Origin: Ceratothoa steindachneri
Lineage: Eukaryota; Arthropoda; Malacostraca; Isopoda; Cymothoidae
Reading direction: 5' to 3'
Assembly (NCBI GenBank): GCA_963969495.1
Contig: OZ018317.1
Location: 220,898,235-220,962,234 of the forward strand
DNA: 64,000 bases
The translations under genes were made by a program, and so were the position numbers. The notes below the pieces were generated by a model. That model saw only the letters and a list, made by a program, of their open reading frames with translations. It was not told where the DNA came from and made no database searches. Below, in pieces: positions 59,131-64,000 of this stretch; the stretch's first letter is position 1, and every line of letters starts with the position of its first letter.

Positions 59131-59534
59131 GTAAGACGTCACTAGCTTGGTACCATAGTACCAATTAACAAAACGATTGGAAGCTGTCACTTTGATCAGG
59201 AAATATGCACTCAGCAGAATTTTAAGAAAATAATTGGATTATTATTCAGATTAGTACATTTTATTTGTGTATAAATTGTTTCATTGATTCCTGGACTACT
59301 AAGAAGAAGGACATGGAAGAAATTAAGGCAAGAAATATAGACGTGTTAGGTTCTACGAAACACCATAAAGCGCCATGCGAACACGTCTTCTCATCTGCAT
59401 AGTAGTGGTGGTGCTCATTTCCGACAAAGCTCGCTCAGCAAAGCTTAGCGCGGGGACACCACTCAACTCATTTAAGCACGAATGCGTAATATTACATACG
59501 ACTCCGACCACTTATGCCGGTATTGTTGTTGATG

Positions 59535-59990
59535 CGTGTATCGAAGAACGACACAGTATGTCCCACGGTCTAATATGAGTACATACGTAATTGAGTCAGA
59601 CCGGCAAATCTCGGCCCTGTACTCAGGCAGGTATGCAGCGAAGGGAAGGCAATGGCTTCCCAAAGTAAGAGTGCGACTTAATTACAGGTTGGCTATTCAA
59701 AAGGGAAACTCGTTTGCCAGATTCAACTCGGGACTTATTTAAGGAAACACCTCTACAAAAATAAGCTTTAATACAATATAAATGATTAAATATGGAGACA
59801 AGAATAATAATGGGAATTAGCATAAAGGTTAGCGTGACAATGAATATTATAGCGGGCAGGAATTAATAGAAGCTGGGCCCGGGAATTATTAATTAATTCG
59901 ATGGTTTAAATAAGAGGAGTAAGATTACTAAATCAGCGCACCAAACAAGTTAGTTACAACATTTACTCAAGTAGCAGAGACAAAGTTAAA
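59535..59990 (-). mobile_element. LTR (3' LTR of Gypsy-like element)
   Basis: 59545-59762 is nearly identical to 63782-64000: only a handful of differences over about 215 bp (for example aagggaagg/aagagaagg and acaggttgg/acaggctgg). The two direct repeats flank the gag-protease-integrase region read on the - strand. The right border near 59990 is inferred from the end of the integrase reading region. Confidence 0.75.
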
Positions 59991-60249
59991 ATTTGTTGAC
60001 TAGTGTAATGTAACCAGTTGGACCTTTTGTAGGAGTTCCAAATAGGGGTTTAAATCGAACTCGGGGGAGACTTTTTCATGTGAATCAGGGAGTTTAGGTA
60101 TAGGAAATTCTTTCTCTGATTCAACACAAACTGTTTGTATCAAATTAAGGGGTTCTGGGGGATAATAGGCACCTAATACCTCTTTTTCATCAAGAGTGAC
60201 GACATAAATATACATGCTCGTCGGTGGTACCGCTTGAGTATGTTAATGT

Positions 60250-61240
60250 GATGAAGTTTATTACCGGAGGGGGTCTCAATTAAATAATCCTCCGGTTTCC
60301 TCGGGCTTCCTAGACAGGGAAGGAACCTTTCCATTGAGAGAGGAACTTGTTCGAGTCGGTCGGGATGAGGAGTAAAACCTCGTCACCTGATCGAAAGCGC
60401 CTTCACTTTGAACTACGTTCGGTACTTGTCTAAATTGAGATATGTACTTTTATACGCAATCTCGGCGCATTCCTCGAGGCGATTACTCAAATCTAACACA
60501 TAAACATAAGAGTTTTTAACTTCCTCGTCGAGGCGGGGGTTGGAGAACAATTCATTAAGGATGCTCATAGGACCTCGGACATTTCGCCCCAAAACAAGTT
60601 CGAACGGCGCGAATCCAAGGGTCCTATTTGGGATCCCACGGCAAGCAAATAGAGCGACGGGAAGAGAACGGTACCACTCTTGAGGCTGGGCGTGATAGCT
60701 TCTTTATGACGGATTTTAGAGTGCCGTTTAACTTCTCACAGACCCGATTAGCAGCAGGGTGAAAGGGGCTCGTAAAAAAGGGTTAATTAAGCGATGTTTT
60801 CCCACATATTCCATCAATCCAGATGTCAATTGTCTTCCTCAACCAAACAGAATTTCTTTGGGAATTCCGACAAGCCAGAAGATGGTGATTAATGCCTCAG
60901 CGCATGTTATACTGTCTATCTTTTTAAGGGGAAGCGCGTCTGGGAACCTCGTAGCGAAGTTCACCAGGGTAAAGATATAAGAATGACTATCGCTGGACGG
61001 GGGATGTATTAGGCCAATTAGATCGATGGCCACCCTAAGAAGGGTACAGACACAATGTGTGTCTTTTGCAGGGAAACCGGGGTGACTCGTCCTTTTGCTG
61101 TTTTCTTCTGACAAATGTTGCAGGATCTACAAAATTCGGCTATCTCCCTGGCAGCGCCGGGCCAGAAGAAATAATTGAAGGTCCTTTATGCCGTTTTATT
61201 ATGACTAAAATGGCCAGCCATCAGCCAATCATGGGCAATT
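60250..61240 (-). pseudogene. Gypsy-like integrase
   Basis: A zinc-binding H2C2 region lies near 61235-61095 (HDWLMAGHFSHN, FFWPG, CRSCNICQKKT). The core starts at 60839-61114 with AIDLIGLIHPPSSDSHSYIFTLVNFATRFPDALPLKKID and AEALITIFWLVGIPKEI, which holds the first catalytic Asp position (IDLIG). The rest of the core continues in broken frames to about 60250. Frameshifts make it inactive. Confidence 0.72.
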
Positions 61241-61625
61241 TTAAGGATATCGGGAACGCGAACGCAAGGGATAAGAATGGCACATGTGTTTGCACCATTT
61301 TACAATGAACTCGTGCGAAAAGGAAGGTCGTTCTTAATGAGGTACCTAACCTTACTTGGGCCGCAATCAGACGCTGGGTCGCCTTTATGGGCCTCTACCC
61401 AAAGAGGTTGTAGGAAAAGACATTTATTTTGCTCGTTACCAAATTCTTTGTTCTGAAGGGGCGCGAATTCAGGGGCGTACGGGGTTTCCAGAGGTTCTGG
61501 GTCTCAACCTCCTTTATTGGCTGAACCCTCGTAAGGACGGGCTTGGCAACAGGATTAGGGGAAATTTAGGGGTTCTGGCCGACTAATACGGTGCAGAACC
61601 TAATCGGGGTGGCAACGGCCTCCAC

Positions 61626-62015
61626 TCATCCGGTGAAGTATTGGCACTCTAAGAAGCAACGAACTACAGGGAACCCGTTAGCGCGTCCCAAGTAATCATG
61701 GACAACCGCATACTTCTTATGATCGGGGCCTACTGGTGGGAGCAATTCTTCTGATACGATGATACATGTACACCCAGTATCTCTCACCATGGTTGATACA
61801 CGGCGCCCAATTACCGATCCCTTTTCAAATTCAAGGTCACTAGGTGAGCTTTTGTTAAAGAGGAAGTTGACTCGGTGCCCCGGGGGGCTATTAGCTGGGG
61901 CAGAAGCTAGAGCTGAAAGATTACCAGGGGGCTGAGAGAGCGAGGCATTTACTTGGTGTACCTGTTGTACTGGAAACGATCGGAACTTGGAATTTTGGGG
62001 GGAATTAGTGTTCAC
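61626..62015 (-). pseudogene. Gypsy-like aspartic protease region
   Basis: An open 129-codon frame with DTGCT at residues 79-83 (VRDTGCTCIIVSEELL), the active-site motif of retropepsins followed by a hydrophobic strand. The first part is the gag-protease linker, rich in Pro, Ser and Asn. The frame stops at TG* just where reverse transcriptase should begin. Confidence 0.65.
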
Positions 62016-62960
62016 TTACCCAGCCACGCCACATATGAAGCACACGATAGGCTGCCGGGGGTAATAGACTTTGGTAAAATTATTAACAAGGTGCCTGAAA
62101 TCCCTCGGTTCTTGAGGAGAAACTTTGGGTTTGGGGAGACCATTAACCTTAACAAACTGGGGAGATTTCCGGTGAGAGAACTTGGAAGGATTTTTCTTCT
62201 TGGGCGATGGTGGACTAGAATTCTTAGGGTCATTTGAGTACAGGCCATGGCTAGACCCGTATACATCTGCCTCCTCCAAGCATTCCTAAAAGGTAGACGC
62301 TCGTCTATCTTTAACGAATGAAAGGATTTCAGATGGCAGCACAGCCATAAACTGATCCCGCAGGACGAAATCATACAAGGACTCAAAGTCTCGGCCGTCC
62401 TGAGCCGAATCTAACCAGAATTGTAGGCTTCTTTAAAGAAGGAAACTAAACTGGCGATATGTCTGACCAGGCAAAATCCTTGCCTGTCGGAACTTATCCC
62501 GATAAAAATCCAGATTCATATTAATGGCCGCTAACAATTCGGCCTTAAGGGTAGAGTAATTTATAATGGCTTCCTAGGAAAGGGATATGAAAATATCTCG
62601 CAGGTGGGAATTTAATAGGGGGAGTAAGCGGGTGACTCCACGTTCTTGAATATCCCACGAGTTTATTTCAAATATTTTCTCGAAGTATGTGAGATAAGCA
62701 CAAAAATACTCACCATCCTTATAACTGGCAATTTAACAGAAGGGGTTTGGGGAAGTTTATTACGTGAACTAACGAAAAGCGTCTCAAGGTGGTCTCTAAT
62801 AAGCTCTCGCTCGTATAGTCTTGCTCTTTCCCTTTCTTCTGTTTCTGTCTGCTCTATTCTTTCTTCAACCTCTCTGTGTTCTTTTTCTCTTCTTTCTTCA
62901 GCCTCTCTCTCTTCTTCCCTCAGCCTCTCTTTTCTCTCTTTCTCTTCTTCCTGGACATAA
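62016..62960 (-). pseudogene. Gypsy-like gag with charged coiled coil, capsid-like region and zinc knuckle
   Basis: The - strand opens with a Glu/Arg/Lys-rich coil (about 62950-62810). A capsid-like stretch follows across frames (YFEKIFEINSWDIQERGVTR, LNMDFYRDKF-type sequence, RQARILPGQTYRQF, LYDFVLRDQFMAVLP). A Lys/Pro-rich segment ends in CFICGVAG, the start of a CX2C knuckle, near 62020. A SCAN-like capsid is normal for Ty3/Gypsy gag. Several stops lie inside. Confidence 0.65.
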
Positions 62961-63420
62961 GCAATTAGCTACTTGCCTGTTAGTCCCAGGATTTACCCTT
63001 GATTAAGGTATATGTCGAACGATGACATCCTGACGCTGCGCCCCGGGCTAGCACTCGTACGTATACAGAATAATACGCGATATAGATATTGGGCTCTCAC
63101 GGTAGTTTCCCACAAAAATTGAGACACTAAGATTTATCCCTCCCTCACAAAAGAAAAATGCACACCAGAGAAATAATTCCCGATTGAAAATCTTCGCCTT
63201 CTTAATCCGGCTCGGGAATAGCAGAGAAATACAACAAATAAAAATAGTTCAAAAAAAGAAGAAAAAAATTATTAGTTCTACAAACTTTAAATAATTCCGA
63301 GTGACATAGGCAAACTTATCAAGACAAGAACAAATACGGGGGTGGGGGAGAATTAAAATTTTTGGGTTCTTAGGTCACCAAAATTTGACCTGACTAACCT
63401 GACACTAGATTTTAATATAA

Positions 63421-63422
<2 letters not shown>

Positions 63423-63500
<78 letters not shown>
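63423..63500. repeat. (AT)n microsatellite
   Basis: About 78 bp AT repeat between the possible primer-binding site and the palindrome. Confidence 0.95.
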
Positions 63501-63504
<4 letters not shown>

Positions 63505-63535
63505 ACACTGTTTCACTCAATAACGAGTAAATAAA

Positions 63536-63672
63536 TATGCAAGAAAACCACTTTTATTGGAACATAAAGTTTAATATTATTATTAAAACGGTTATTAAAA
63601 CTGGACCAGTTTCGATATGGTGCCGTTTTAATAATAATAATAAACTTTATGTTCCAATAATAATGGTTTTCT

Positions 63673-63678
<6 letters not shown>
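63536..63678. repeat. Palindromic element: 56-bp inverted arms, 31-bp loop
   Basis: 63536-63591 (tatgcaagaaaacca ... ttaaaacgg) matches the reverse complement of 63623-63678 with about four mismatches in 56. (AT)n tracts lie on both sides. It looks like a MITE-like or hairpin insertion in a TA microsatellite. Confidence 0.9.
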
Positions 63679-63764
<86 letters not shown>

Positions 63765-63768
63765 TATA
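63679..63768. repeat. (AT)n microsatellite
   Basis: About 90 bp AT repeat with two TTT interruptions at its right end. Confidence 0.95.
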
Positions 63769-63769
63769 T

Positions 63770-64000
63770 CGGTGTCAACGAGGAACGACACAGTATGTCA
63801 CACTGTCTAATATGAGTACATACGTAATTGAGTCAGACCGGCAAATCTCGGCCCTGTACTCAGGCAGGTATGCAGCGAAGAGAAGGCAATGGCTTCCCAA
63901 AGTAAGAGTGCGACTTAATTACAGGCTGGCTATTCAAAAGGGAAACTCGTTTGCTAGATTCAACTCGGGACTTATTTAAGGAAACACCTCTACAAAAATA
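63770..64000 (-). mobile_element. LTR (5' LTR of Gypsy-like element), runs off the window
   Basis: Direct repeat of 59535-59762; homology starts near 63770 (gtgtcaacgaggaacgacac against gtgtatcgaagaacgacac) and continues to the last base. The remaining part lies beyond the window. Confidence 0.75.

Larger units (their letters stand above)
59991..63400 (-). mobile_element. Ty3/Gypsy-like internal region lacking reverse transcriptase
   Basis: The - strand order is gag (about 62960-62016), protease (about 61800), integrase (about 61235 to 60250), then the C-terminal segment (60000-60215). Only about 370 bp separate the protease frame from the integrase zinc finger, whereas reverse transcriptase plus RNase H would need about 1.5 kb, so both are deleted. 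A tggtgacc-type sequence (complement near 63371-63378) is a possible primer-binding site. Stops interrupt all genes. Confidence 0.78.

Noticed and set aside
59310..59380. LINE endonuclease start (DMEEIKARNIDVLGSTK)
   Set aside because: Suggestive of an RTE-type start, but only about 20 residues and no continuation, so not listed as a feature.

Overview
The window looks like a piece of a large, repeat-rich arthropod genome, most likely a crustacean (inference). There are no bacterial features. Short coding exons with GT/AG boundaries are separated by long introns. These introns are filled with decayed CR1-like, RTE-like and Jockey/I-like LINEs, a Penelope-like element, Tc1/mariner and hAT-like DNA transposons, a Ty3/Gypsy-like element, tRNA-derived SINE heads and very long (AT)n and (CT)n microsatellites. 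That repeat mix and microsatellite load resemble decapod crustacean genomes.

One host gene runs through the window on the + strand. Nine exons between 149 and 59130 encode the catalytic domain and most of the P domain of a kexin/furin-family proprotein convertase, closest by eye to neuroendocrine convertase 1/3. All nine exons have canonical boundaries, and reading phase is compatible at every junction (1340 nt in total). The four catalytic residues lie in separate exons: Asp in exon 1, His in exon 2, the oxyanion Asn in exon 4 and Ser in exon 5. The signal peptide and prodomain (5') and the C-terminal tail (3') lie outside the window. Intron 2 is about 26 kb and intron 4 about 18 kb.

Layout. 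1-1.2 kb: exons 1-2. 1.2-27.3 kb (intron 2): Tc1-like element with long inverted repeats, a long decayed LINE, a 226-bp (CT)n tract inside inverted arms, a second Tc1/mariner copy, CR1-like, Jockey-like and hAT-like remnants, a Penelope-like element with a GIY-YIG domain, an I/Jockey-like LINE with a CCHC gag-like ORF1, and two diverged LTR-like repeats. 27.3-28.5 kb: exons 3-4. 28.5-46.9 kb (intron 4): Tc1 and mariner remnants, a SINE, an RTE LINE, a ZBED-type hAT remnant, and a chain of CR1-like LINE copies, all on the - strand and all ending in (TC)n. 46.9 kb: exon 5 (Ser). 47.75-50.38 kb: a 39-bp minisatellite of about 67 units. 50.7 kb: exon 6. 55.0 kb: exon 7. 56.7-58.1 kb: an inverted-repeat element inserted in (TA)n carrying a non-transposase ORF. 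58.6 and 59.1 kb: exons 8-9. 59.5 kb to the end: a Gypsy-like element (- strand) with near-identical LTR sequence but no reverse transcriptase.

No operon, CRISPR array or rRNA gene was seen. The most unusual features are the LINE chain whose truncated 5' ends abut (TC)n tails, the minisatellite with its internal 978-bp duplication and repeated AAGGTCA-like sites, the inverted-repeat element with its unexplained ORF, and non-standard residues in the convertase substrate pocket. All calls come from reading by eye; no alignment or database search was run.
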